DNA of 6,793 nt from Dehalococcoidia bacterium (GCA_004297315.1 SCTU01000185.1:1-6793), one strand, 5' to 3'; positions 1 to 6,070 are shown, numbered from the stretch's first letter. Notes: generated from the sequence alone by a model not told the origin. Numbers and translations: made by a program.

Positions 1-410
1 CTGAACATCCGGTGCAACTCGGGAATCAAGTCTTCATCGCCAACCACTGCCACCTCGCGGGCAGCGACGGCATCGTCATGGAGGACTTCTCGACGCTCGC
101 ACCGGGCTGCATGCTGTTTTCGGGCTCAGACGACTACACAGGGCGACGCCTTACGAATCCCACTGTGCCGCGGGAGTTCATCGGCGGGCCGCAAGGCACG
201 ATCACCATCGGGAGGCACGTCATCCTGGGTGCGGGGACGGTGGTGCACCCCAACTTGACGATTCCAGAAGGTTGTTCTGTGGGTTCGCTCGGATTGGTCA
301 ACCGCACACTGGAGCCCTGGGGAATGTATGTCGGCATCCCTGTCCGGCGAATTCGTGATCGAAGTCAGGCGCTGTTAGCACTCGAACAGGAACTGCTCAG
401 ACAACGCTAG
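1..410 (+). CDS. Sugar O-acyltransferase, left-handed beta-helix (hexapeptide) family, 3' part only
   Basis: This is the C-terminal part of an acyltransferase that would move an acetyl or similar group from acyl-CoA to a sugar in the cytoplasm. The frame is open to the window edge, so the true start lies upstream; the GTG at 12 is internal to a beta-helix rung and is not a likely start. Visible are hexapeptide-type rungs (GNQVFIANHCHLAG, then GTITIGRHVILGAGTVVHP, then IPEGCSVGSLGLV) and the usual tail YVGIPVRRIRDR, which resembles the G-x-P-A-k-x-i-k-x-R ending of WbbJ/colanic-acid-type acetyltransferases. A SGSDDYTG segment sits where the active-site loop is expected. Codon use is mixed at third positions (AAT, CAA, TTT, ACA, CTT), unlike mnmA. 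It converges on the ligase-like gene, with the two 3' ends overlapping by 14 bp. The family is clear; the substrate is unknown. Confidence 0.85.
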   Translation, partial: EHPVQLGNQVFIANHCHLAGSDGIVMEDFSTLAPGCMLFSGSDDYTGRRLTNPTVPREFIGGPQGTITIGRHVILGAGTVVHPNLTIPEGCSVGSLGLVNRTLEPWGMYVGIPVRRIRDRSQALLALEQELLRQR

Positions 411-1863
411 CAGACACCGCCGCCCGCACCCTCGACATCTCGGGCGACTCGGACTTGCTGGTGGCCAGCACGACGGCCATCGCAACCCACGACGTGTAGT
501 AGAAGCCGTGGAGCGCCGGACCGCCGATCGCGCCACCCACCGAAATGACGAGAATGATCAGCGCCGCCTGCGCCTCAACGAGCCGCCGGCTCGACACCCA
601 ATTCCTGAATGCAGCCAGGCCCGCCTGCCCGATCAAGAACGAAAGCGCCAGTAGTCCCTGGACGCCAGTCTTCGCCAGGTACCACGCGTACGAGTTATGG
701 ATGAACGTCGAGGTCACGTACACCAACCGCGGCCCCATGATGTCGAACTCCACATCCGACCGTACATCGATGGCCGCCCCCAGTCCGACCCCGGACGGCG
801 ACTGACGCCATACCGCGAGAGCATCCTGCGCCTCAGCGACGCGCGTCTGGTAGGTCAGCGCGCCGAACCCCTCGCTCAGTCGCTCGGTGGGGCCTGGAGC
901 GATCTGCTTCAGGATTGGCATCGCCTCGAGGAACACGGTGAGAATGACGCCGCCCGCAATGACCATGCCGACCGCACGCCCGGACGAGGCGCGCAGAAGG
1001 TGGAGTCCCACCGCCACCGCCGACCCGGCCACTGCAACCATGAGGAGTCCGCGCTGACCCGTCGAAAATGCGGCGATAACCAGCACCAGCGTGGATACGA
1101 CGAAGGGCATCTGTCGGCGCCGTAGCAAACCGTTGAAAATGATCCACGCCGAAATCGGGATCAGCGTTCCCAGTTGAGAATAGAAGTAGTCGATGCGTCG
1201 CCCGCCGAATGACGTTGCCAAGTATGGCAGTATCAGCGGCAGCAGCAGCAGGTGCGCCGCGATCGCGAACATGACGAGGTCGCTGCGGTCGAACTTCAGC
1301 CGCCGCAGGATGAAGACCAGGATGACGAGGTTGGCCGTCTCCACGATCTCGGAGGCGATCACCTGGAGGACGCCGCCGCGCAGTAGCCCCAGAATGAGTG
1401 CGAACGTCATCGCCGCGAGGTAGGCCCACTCCACCGGGCGCAGCGATCCCTCGGCACTCCTGGAGCGCCCTCGCATCAGCAACGTGAACTCGCAGAAAGC
1501 GACGAGCGCCACCGACTCGGGCGGTATCCCGCCCGCATTCCCCGGCACCAGCAAATAGTTGACGATCGGCGCACCGATGATCGCGAGTGCTAGCACAACC
1601 CCCGCCGGCAGGCGCATGAGGACCACGAATGCCAGCGGCGCGACCGCCAGCGCCAGGGCCACCTTCGTCGCGAATGGCGGCCCGAAGAGCACCGCGCCCT
1701 CAAGCAGCACGCCCAAGAGCAGCCCGGCCAGCGCCACGGCGATGGGCGTCGAGGAGGAACGGACCACGGATCCTGACCGGAAACTCATCCCAGGACCGCC
1801 GAGTGTATGCGCGGCATTCGACGAGGGATCGTATGGCAGGGCCCACTGGGCCGATACCGCCAT
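397..1863 (-). CDS. O-antigen ligase / polysaccharide polymerase-like membrane protein (Wzy_C-type)
   Basis: A polytopic inner-membrane protein of 488 residues with about 12-14 hydrophobic segments between residues 40 and 467. The C-terminal half fits the WaaL/Wzy_C superfamily: TGQRGLL with an Arg at 271, then R341 followed by a helix ending in WRQSPSGVGLG, then the FIHNSYAWYLAKTG motif with H389, which corresponds to the H-N-x-[FYL] motif of the large periplasmic loop. Members either join lipid-linked glycan to an acceptor or polymerise repeat units, and sequence alone does not separate these. The frame is open to 2004, but the first 47 residues of that version are Arg-rich and overlap the glycosyltransferase. 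I use the ATG at 1863, 10 bp after that gene's stop. An ATG at 1788, just before the first membrane segment, is a serious alternative. Neither has a strong ribosome binding site. Family confident, start uncertain, role inferred. Confidence 0.85.
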   Translation of the reverse strand: MAVSAQWALPYDPSSNAAHTLGGPGMSFRSGSVVRSSSTPIAVALAGLLLGVLLEGAVLFGPPFATKVALALAVAPLAFVVLMRLPAGVVLALAIIGAPIVNYLLVPGNAGGIPPESVALVAFCEFTLLMRGRSRSAEGSLRPVEWAYLAAMTFALILGLLRGGVLQVIASEIVETANLVILVFILRRLKFDRSDLVMFAIAAHLLLLPLILPYLATSFGGRRIDYFYSQLGTLIPISAWIIFNGLLRRRQMPFVVSTLVLVIAAFSTGQRGLLMVAVAGSAVAVGLHLLRASSGRAVGMVIAGGVILTVFLEAMPILKQIAPGPTERLSEGFGALTYQTRVAEAQDALAVWRQSPSGVGLGAAIDVRSDVEFDIMGPRLVYVTSTFIHNSYAWYLAKTGVQGLLALSFLIGQAGLAAFRNWVSSRRLVEAQAALIILVISVGGAIGGPALHGFYYTSWVAMAVVLATSKSESPEMSRVRAAVSASVV

Positions 1864-1873
1864 GAGAACCGGA

Positions 1874-3082
1874 CTAGCGTTCTTGTGACGACCGATAGGT
1901 GCTCGGTTGCCACGCCGCCTTGCCCGGATCGCGCCGCACAATGGCTCGCACGGCGTCCATTCCCGCAAGCGCCGGCCCCGCGAGCGCGATGAGGAAATAT
2001 CCAATCCGCCCGATGATGCTCAGCGGCCCCGACGCCGCCACCCCGGTGGCGGCCAGCCCAATGAACGTCACCCCGGCCGTCAATTCCAGAACTGCTACGG
2101 ACGCCCAGATGCCGCCCACAAGTGCGAGCGTGAGCATATGCAAAAGCAGCATCCACGGCGTGAGCAGACGCAACACCTTGTGCGAGAGGAAGCACCACAG
2201 CGCTGCCCACCGGCGAGGCCACAGCATCCAGCCGAGGTAAGGCAGCAGGAGGATGAGCCCGTAGTGCGTCCGCCGCTTCCGTTGGACCTCGGCGCCCGCC
2301 GAGGCTGCCGCGTCCTCGCTCGCCACCGCGCCCAACGTCGCTTCGACCCGGTATCCCTGCCGCTCGACTTCCAGCGCACCCCACAGGTCGTCGGCAAACC
2401 GCCCGCGAGGTCCGCTGCCGTCCCACAGGTCGGAACGGATCGCCCAGCAGGCACCGTCGGCGCTCTGGCACAAACCCAACTCACTCTCGTCGGCACGCAG
2501 GCGCACTTCGAAACGCCAGTAGAAGCCCTCGCCGCCGTCGTGCGCCGCCGCGCCCTCGGGGACGCGGATCCGCTTCACGCCGGCCACGGCGCCCACGCGC
2601 GGGTCGGAGAACGGCCGGGCGAGAGCGCGCAGGGTCCCCGGCTCAAAGTGAGAATTTGCATCCGTGAGGATCACCAACCCGCTCCGGACCTCGCGCCAGC
2701 CAGCCCGCAGCGCCGCAGACTTGCCCATCTGCACGGGTTGGCGGACGAGCGTTGCTCGCGCGCCGAGGGCTCGCGCCGCCTCGCGGAACCGCTCGTCCGT
2801 CTCGTCGTCCGAGGCGTCCGAGATGCAGACGATGGCAAGCCGCTCACGCGGATAGTCCTGACTCAGCAGGTTCGCGACGCGGTCGCCGATATGCGCCTCT
2901 TCGTTCCGTGCCGCGATCAGGACCGTGATCGCCGGCCACTGAGCGGGGTCGGGGCGTTCAGCGCGACGCGCTCGGCGCGCCGCCGCGCGGAGCAACAGGG
3001 GGTAGACGAGCCACGGATAGATGGCGATCAGGCCGCACACGAAAGCTAGTTCGAACGCCCACAGCCGATCCGGCGTCAGCAT
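1874..3082 (-). CDS. Family 2 glycosyltransferase, membrane-anchored (processive/CESA-like type)
   Basis: A 402-residue inner-membrane glycosyltransferase that would use nucleotide sugars at the cytoplasmic face to extend a surface or exported glycan. An N-terminal membrane segment (about 8-32) precedes the GT-A domain: TVLIAARNEE at 52-61, SDASDD with D89, the MGKSAALRAG loop with K121, ILTDAN with D141 as the metal/UDP site, and FADDLW at 229-234 as the acidic acceptor motif. QRKRRT at 267-272 matches the Q-x-x-R-[RW] motif of processive-type GT2 enzymes. Three or four membrane segments follow (about 275-375). The start at 3082 is chosen because GAGGTGG lies 5 nt upstream and the product then begins just before the first membrane helix. 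An in-frame ATG at 3145 forms TAATG with the arsC stop and would add 21 residues. It sits 10 bp before the ligase-like gene and is probably co-transcribed with it. The sugar and product are not predictable. Confidence 0.9.
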   Translation of the reverse strand: MLTPDRLWAFELAFVCGLIAIYPWLVYPLLLRAAARRARRAERPDPAQWPAITVLIAARNEEAHIGDRVANLLSQDYPRERLAIVCISDASDDETDERFREAARALGARATLVRQPVQMGKSAALRAGWREVRSGLVILTDANSHFEPGTLRALARPFSDPRVGAVAGVKRIRVPEGAAAHDGGEGFYWRFEVRLRADESELGLCQSADGACWAIRSDLWDGSGPRGRFADDLWGALEVERQGYRVEATLGAVASEDAAASAGAEVQRKRRTHYGLILLLPYLGWMLWPRRWAALWCFLSHKVLRLLTPWMLLLHMLTLALVGGIWASVAVLELTAGVTFIGLAATGVAASGPLSIIGRIGYFLIALAGPALAGMDAVRAIVRRDPGKAAWQPSTYRSSQER

Positions 3083-3084
3083 AC

Positions 3085-3091
3085 CCACCTC
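3085..3091 (-). promoter_or_regulatory. Ribosome binding site deciding the GT2 start
   Basis: On the minus strand GAGGTGG lies just upstream of the ATG at 3082, with 5 nt between GAGG and the start codon. This favours 3082 over the upstream in-frame ATG at 3145. A TAGGAT hexamer a little further upstream on the same strand could act as a weak -10, but no matching -35 is seen. Confidence 0.5.
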
Positions 3092-3144
3092 AACGCAGCA
3101 TCCTAGTCGAATCGAAGTGCTGACTGGAATCTGCCCCGCCAGCA

Positions 3145-3558
3145 TTAGCCCCCGACCGGCACGCCGATCTCCGCCAGCAGGCTGCGCACTAGCGCCTCGA
3201 TCTCGTCACGGATGCGACGCACGACCTCGATCGGCTGGCCGGCGGGATCGTCGAGCCGCCAGTCGAGGTAGCGCTTGCCGGGAAAGGACGGGCACGCGTC
3301 GCCGCAGCCCATCGTCACGACGATGCCGGCCGACTCCACCATCGCGTCGTCGAACGCCTTCGGCTGCTCCCCCGCGAGATCGATACCGCGCTCACGCATT
3401 GCCTCGACGACCGCGGGATTCACGCTCGTGCCGGGCTCGGAGCCGCCGGAGAGCACTCGCACGCGCCCGCCTCCGAGGCGTTCAGCGAAGCCGGCAGCCA
3501 TCTGGGAGCGCCCGGCGTTATGCACGCAGGCGAAGAGGACTGTGATGGGTCCGGACAT
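3145..3558 (-). CDS. arsC: Arsenate reductase, ArsC (low-molecular-weight phosphatase fold)
   Basis: A 137-residue cytoplasmic enzyme predicted to reduce arsenate to arsenite with thiol chemistry. Residues 8-20 hold the P-loop LFACVHNAGRSQM, a C-x5-R signature with C11 as nucleophile and R17. Two further cysteines, C85 and C89 in TMGCGDACP, are in the place of the redox cysteines that relay the disulfide to thioredoxin or a low-molecular-weight thiol. DWRLDDPAG at 99-107 supplies the catalytic Asp loop and has the DDPA form of ArsC rather than the D-P-[YFW] form of tyrosine phosphatases. The length is normal. The start at 3558 puts the P-loop at the usual distance from the N-terminus. It lies 41 bp after rsfS and is followed by GT2. 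No arsR, arsB/acr3 or arsM is in the window. A protein tyrosine phosphatase role for the polysaccharide genes is a weaker alternative. Confidence 0.9.
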   Translation of the reverse strand: MSGPITVLFACVHNAGRSQMAAGFAERLGGGRVRVLSGGSEPGTSVNPAVVEAMRERGIDLAGEQPKAFDDAMVESAGIVVTMGCGDACPSFPGKRYLDWRLDDPAGQPIEVVRRIRDEIEALVRSLLAEIGVPVGG

Positions 3559-3565
3559 GCGCGGA

Positions 3566-3596
3566 AGAATAGGGGCGCGACGTGATCAGCAGGCAA
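3566..3596 (-). promoter_or_regulatory. Possible promoter for arsC (leaderless)
   Basis: Minus-strand TTGCCT (3596-3591) is separated by 19 nt from TATTCT (3571-3566), which ends 7 nt before the arsC ATG. No ribosome binding site is visible. If used, transcription would begin at or next to the start codon. The match to sigma-70 consensus is partial and the spacer is long, so this is a weak call. Confidence 0.25.
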
Positions 3597-3599
3597 ACC

Positions 3600-3935
3600 C
3601 TACTGGACCCGCACCACCTCCTGCGCGCGGCTCCACAACCCTTCGAGGTTGTAGTACGCGCGCATCTCCAGCGAGAAGAGGTGCACGATCACGCCGGCGC
3701 CGCAGTCGATCAGGATCCAGCCGTCCTCACCTGTGCCCTCGGCCTTCACGTCGCCGCCGTCGGCCGCGACCGCCGCGTCCACGGCGTCGACGACGGCGCG
3801 GCCCTGGCGGATGTTGTCGACCGTGGCAATCACGAAGTAGTCGGCGAAGGCGGCGAGGCTCGTCAGGTCCAGCAGCACCACGTCCTCGGCCTGCCGGTCC
3901 ACGAGCACGTCCACCAGGATCCGGGCACGCTCCAT
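3600..3935 (-). CDS. rsfS: Ribosomal silencing factor RsfS (Iojap/YbeB family)
   Basis: RsfS binds ribosomal protein uL14 on the free 50S subunit and blocks joining with 30S, reducing translation when nutrients are short. The 111-residue product shows the family core throughout: VVLLDL at 19-24, FADYFVIAT at 30-38, and EGTGEDGWILIDCGAGVIVH at 66-85, followed by LFSLEMRAYYNLEGLW to residue 101. The frame is open further upstream to an ATG at 4139, which would add a 68-residue Arg/Pro-rich stretch with no family resemblance. I chose 3935 because it gives the normal length and N-terminus, and because a good minus-strand -10 lies at 4101-4096, downstream of 4139. There is no clear ribosome binding site. 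It is divergent from mnmA. The nadD neighbour often seen beside this gene is absent from the window. Arrangement suggests it is first in the rsfS-arsC-GT2-ligase unit. Confidence 0.9.
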   Translation of the reverse strand: MERARILVDVLVDRQAEDVVLLDLTSLAAFADYFVIATVDNIRQGRAVVDAVDAAVAADGGDVKAEGTGEDGWILIDCGAGVIVHLFSLEMRAYYNLEGLWSRAQEVVRVQ

Positions 3936-4095
3936 CGAGCGGGCGAGGTCGGGCGGCCGCGGGCCGCTGGCGGGCTCATTACGGGCGTCGAAATCGAGGT
4001 CGGGCTCGGTGCGCTGGTCGTCGGGTTCAGTCGAACGGATACGGGACTCCAGGCGGCACCTCCGGCGGCGGTCGCCTGCTGGCGGCCAGGCCTTC

Positions 4096-4101
4096 AGTAT
4101 A
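4096..4101 (-). promoter_or_regulatory. Putative -10 element for rsfS and downstream genes
   Basis: The minus strand reads GGTATACTG, giving a TATACT hexamer that is the best -10 match in the rsfS/mnmA divergent region. There is no convincing -35 about 17 nt upstream. A start near 4089 would give a leader of roughly 150 nt and would exclude the upstream ATG at 4139. The core GTATAC (4097-4102) is self-complementary. Confidence 0.35.
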
Positions 4102-4146
4102 CCGACCGCCTCCGCCGCTCGCCGCGCGCCTCCCCGCACCCCTTCC

Positions 4147-4152
4147 TACACT
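4147..4152 (+). promoter_or_regulatory. Putative -10 element for mnmA (leaderless)
   Basis: TACACT ends 6 nt before the mnmA ATG at 4159. There is no purine-rich ribosome binding site in that short gap, so a transcript from this element would begin at or very near the start codon. No -35 is recognisable in the G/C-rich DNA upstream. Confidence 0.35.
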
Positions 4153-4158
4153 GGATCC

Positions 4159-5256
4159 ATGGCCGCCCGCGTCCTCGTCGCCATGTCCGGCGGAGTCGAC
4201 TCCGCCGTCGCCGCGGCCCTGCTCCACGAGCAGGGCTATGACGTCGTCGGCGTCACGCTCCGCCTCTACACCGAGGCCGACGAGACCGCGCTGCGCTCCG
4301 GCCGCACCTGTTGCGGCATCGAGGACGTCGGCGACGCACGGGCGGCCGCGCAGGCGATCGGCATTCCCCACTACACACTCAACATGGAGCGCGAGTTCGA
4401 GCGCGACGTCGTCGAGCCGTTCGTCGAGGCCTACCGCACCGGCCGCACGCCCAACCCCTGCCTCAACTGCAACCAGTACGTGAAGTTCGACACCCTGCTC
4501 AACCGCGCGCTGGCGATGGGCGTCGACTACCTCGCCACCGGCCACTACGCGAGGGTGGAGCGCGACGGCGACGTCGTCCGCCTGCATCGCGCGACCGACG
4601 GCGAGAAGGACCAGTCCTACGTCCTCTACACCCTCAACCAGGACGCCCTGCGTCGGACGCTCTTCCCGCTCGGCGGCCTGACGAAGGCCGAGACGCGCGC
4701 GCACGCGAGGCGATTCGGCCTGCCGCTCGCCGAGAAGCCCGACAGCGTCGACATCTGCTTCGTCCCCGGCGGTGACTACCGTGAGTTCCTTGCCGTGCGC
4801 GGCGTCACCGGCAGCCCCGGCGCGATCGAGCGCCCCGACGGCACCAGCGCCGGCACGCACCTCGGCATCCCGCTCTACACCGTCGGCCAGCGTCGAGGCG
4901 TCCCCGTCGCCACGACGACCGGCCCGGACGGCGCCCCCGCGCGCCAGTTCGTCACGGCGATCGACCCCGCCCGCAACGTCATCACTGTCGGCGCCGAGCG
5001 CGACCTGCTCGCCTCACGGATCGAGGCCTGCGCGCCCCACTGGACCTCGACACCGCCCCAGCCTGGCGAAGCCGTGACCGCGCGCATCCGCTACCACGCC
5101 GCCGACCTCCCCGCGCGGGTTGAGGCCGTCACGTCCGACAGCATCACGCTGGCCCTCGACGTCCCCGCCCGCGCCCTCGCGCCCGGCCAGGCCGTCGTCC
5201 TCTACCGCGGCACCGAGGTGCTCGGCGGCGCGACAATCGAGGCGTCGGGGAATTAG
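4159..5256 (+). CDS. mnmA: tRNA-specific 2-thiouridylase MnmA
   Basis: MnmA adenylates and then thiolates uridine 34 in the wobble position of tRNAs for Lys, Glu and Gln, taking sulfur from a persulfide relay. The 365-residue product is full length. The PP-loop SGGVDSAVAA is at residues 10-19. NPCLNCNQYVKF at 99-110 contains the nucleophile C101; TGHYARV is at 127-133 and KDQSYVLY at 150-157. DSVDICFVPGGDYREFL contains the second catalytic cysteine, C200. The C-terminal part has the beta-barrel typical of the family and ends in VLGGATIEASGN. The frame continues upstream, but 4159 is chosen because residue 5 begins the VLVAMSGGVDS strand, as in the family. Third codon positions are almost all G or C, as for a resident housekeeping gene. 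It is divergent from rsfS and 68 bp before the DUF948-like gene. Confidence 0.97.
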   Translation: MAARVLVAMSGGVDSAVAAALLHEQGYDVVGVTLRLYTEADETALRSGRTCCGIEDVGDARAAAQAIGIPHYTLNMEREFERDVVEPFVEAYRTGRTPNPCLNCNQYVKFDTLLNRALAMGVDYLATGHYARVERDGDVVRLHRATDGEKDQSYVLYTLNQDALRRTLFPLGGLTKAETRAHARRFGLPLAEKPDSVDICFVPGGDYREFLAVRGVTGSPGAIERPDGTSAGTHLGIPLYTVGQRRGVPVATTTGPDGAPARQFVTAIDPARNVITVGAERDLLASRIEACAPHWTSTPPQPGEAVTARIRYHAADLPARVEAVTSDSITLALDVPARALAPGQAVVLYRGTEVLGGATIEASGN

Positions 5257-5300
5257 AGGAAGGGCGAGCCCTCCGCTGGCCCCCTCCGCTCCCACCCGGC

Positions 5301-5320
5301 TACGATGGCGCCCTGGGGGA
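5301..5320 (+). promoter_or_regulatory. Putative -10 and ribosome binding site for the DUF948-like gene
   Basis: TACGAT at 5301-5306, in the context CCGGCTACGATGG, resembles the CGGCTAGACTC sequence before the first tRNA. GGGGGA at 5315-5320 lies 4 nt before the ATG at 5325 and is a plausible ribosome binding site. No -35 is seen. Just after mnmA, 5258-5274 can form a small imperfect hairpin (AGGG/CCCT, 4-nt loop) without a T-run, too weak to call as a terminator. Confidence 0.3.
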
Positions 5321-5324
5321 CCGC

Positions 5325-5639
5325 ATGAGCCTTGCCGACCTGCGCGACGTCGTCGTTATCGTCTATGGCGTCATGGGGATCATCCTCATGCTCGCCCTGA
5401 CGATCGCCGCCTTCGGCCTCTGGTTCGCCGTGCGCGGCCTCTCCCGCGTCGCCCAGGAACTCCTCAACGACCCGATCAAGCCCACACTCCACGAGGTCCA
5501 GCAAACCGTCCAGAACATCCGCGGCACCACTGAGTTCATCTCCGACACCGCCGTCCACCCCCTTGTCCGTGCCGTCGCCGTCACCCGAGGCGTGAAGCGC
5601 GGCATCGCCTCGGTCACCGGCCTCCGACGCTCGAAGTAG
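5325..5639 (+). CDS. Small single-pass membrane protein, DUF948-like
   Basis: A 104-residue protein with one long hydrophobic segment at about residues 9-37 (VVVIVYGVMGIILMLALTIA and on), then a helical, charged tail. The tail pattern (DPIKPTLHEVQQTVQNIRGT, then TEFISDTAVHPLVRAVAVTR) resembles DUF948/YtxG-like proteins, in which an N-terminal anchor is followed by helices with repeating T-V-x-N-I-x-x-T-T. Such proteins are often stress-related, but the biochemical role is not established and I do not assign one. The start has GGGGGA 4 nt upstream. The gene lies 68 bp after mnmA and 20 bp before another small helical protein; the two are probably co-transcribed. The DUF948 label rests on recalled similarity, not a search. 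Confidence 0.8.
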   Translation: MSLADLRDVVVIVYGVMGIILMLALTIAAFGLWFAVRGLSRVAQELLNDPIKPTLHEVQQTVQNIRGTTEFISDTAVHPLVRAVAVTRGVKRGIASVTGLRRSK

Positions 5640-5659
5640 CGGCAATTGCAGGCACGTCC

Positions 5660-5911
5660 ATGAAATTCACCACCGTCGTCGTCATGAACATCGCCGCCGT
5701 CGCCGGCTACATGGCCGCGCGCACCCTGCTCGAGGACGGCACCGAACTCGAACGCCTCCCGGGCGTCGCCCGCAGCCCCCTCCAGGCGGCCCGCGGCCGC
5801 CTCCAGCGCGCGCGCACCCGCGCCCGCGCCGCCCTCGCCGAGGCCCGCCTGGAGCGCGACGCCGCCGAGCGCGAGCTCATGGCGCGCTACCGCACCCGCA
5901 CCCACCAGTAG
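5660..5911 (+). CDS. Small hypothetical protein, N-terminal membrane segment plus charged helix
   Basis: An 83-residue product. Residues 3-20 (FTTVVVMNIAAVAGYMAA) could form one short membrane helix, followed by a long Arg/Ala/Glu-rich helix (about 43-78) of alternating charges that may be a coiled coil. The layout recalls YtxH-like proteins, which often accompany DUF948-like proteins, and the preceding gene is of that kind. AGG at 5650-5652, 7 nt before the ATG, is a weak ribosome binding site. It ends 42 bp before the tRNA-Ser(CGA) gene. The reading frame sits in G/C-rich DNA where chance frames are common. The methionine-led hydrophobic N-terminus and its place behind the DUF948-like gene argue that it is real. 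Function unknown. Confidence 0.65.
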   Translation: MKFTTVVVMNIAAVAGYMAARTLLEDGTELERLPGVARSPLQAARGRLQRARTRARAALAEARLERDAAERELMARYRTRTHQ

Positions 5912-5940
5912 CCGTCTCGCGGCTACCGCAGCCCCTCGGC

Positions 5941-5946
5941 TAGACT
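5941..5946 (+). promoter_or_regulatory. Putative -10 element for the tRNA-Ser genes
   Basis: TAGACT, in the context CGGCTAGACTCAGG, ends 7 nt before the first base of tRNA-Ser(CGA), the spacing expected if transcription starts at or just before the mature 5' end. No clear -35 is visible. Confidence 0.4.
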
Positions 5947-5953
5947 CAGGAGT

Positions 5954-6039
5954 GGAGAGGTGGCCGAGCGGTTGAAGGCGCTCGTCTCGAAAACGAGTAA
6001 ACGCAAGTTTCGCGGGTTCGAATCCCGCCCTCTCCGCCA
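5954..6039 (+). tRNA. tRNA-Ser(CGA)
   Basis: A complete class II tRNA of 86 nt with encoded CCA. The acceptor stem GGAGAGG (5954-5960) pairs with CCTCTCC (6029-6035), then discriminator G and CCA (6037-6039). The D stem is GCC/GGC. The anticodon stem CTCGT/ACGAG encloses CTCGAAA, giving anticodon CGA at 5988-5990, which reads UCG. The long variable arm AAAC-GCAA-GTTT is closed by a GNRA-type tetraloop. The T arm is GCGGG-TTCGAAT-CCCGC. The long variable arm and G discriminator fit serine. Confidence 0.96.
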
Positions 6040-6043
6040 TCGC

Positions 6044-6070
6044 GTCAGACAGACACACTCCCTGCCTGAC
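6044..6070 (+). other. Hairpin between the two serine tRNAs
   Basis: GTCAGACAG (6044-6052) pairs with CTGCCTGAC (6062-6070) with one A-C mismatch and a 9-nt loop. It begins 4 nt after the CCA of tRNA-Ser(CGA). There is no T-run after it, so it is a poor intrinsic terminator; it could be a processing or pausing structure in a two-tRNA transcript, or chance. Nothing else is seen in the 96-bp spacer, and no promoter is recognisable for the second tRNA. Confidence 0.3.

Noticed and set aside
1785..2471. 228-codon minus-strand frame within GT2 and the ligase-like gene
   Set aside because: It is an alternative frame on the same strand as two well-supported genes, rich in Arg and Gly, with no domain.
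1907..3049. 380-codon + strand frame opposite the GT2 gene
   Set aside because: It is a shadow frame in GC-rich DNA: the product is rich in Arg, Pro, His and Gln with no domain, while the opposite strand encodes a complete glycosyltransferase.
3145..3558. Wzb-type tyrosine phosphatase instead of ArsC
   Set aside because: The C-x5-R loop fits both, but the C85/C89 pair and the DDPA loop match arsenate reductases rather than tyrosine phosphatases.
3275..4483. 402-codon + strand frame over arsC, rsfS and the start of mnmA
   Set aside because: It crosses three clear genes in another frame or strand and reads as low-complexity Arg/Pro/Ser.
4027..4860. 277-codon minus-strand frame opposite mnmA
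   Set aside because: It is antisense to a conserved full-length MnmA, with a Val/Gly/Ala/Asp-rich product and no recognisable motif.
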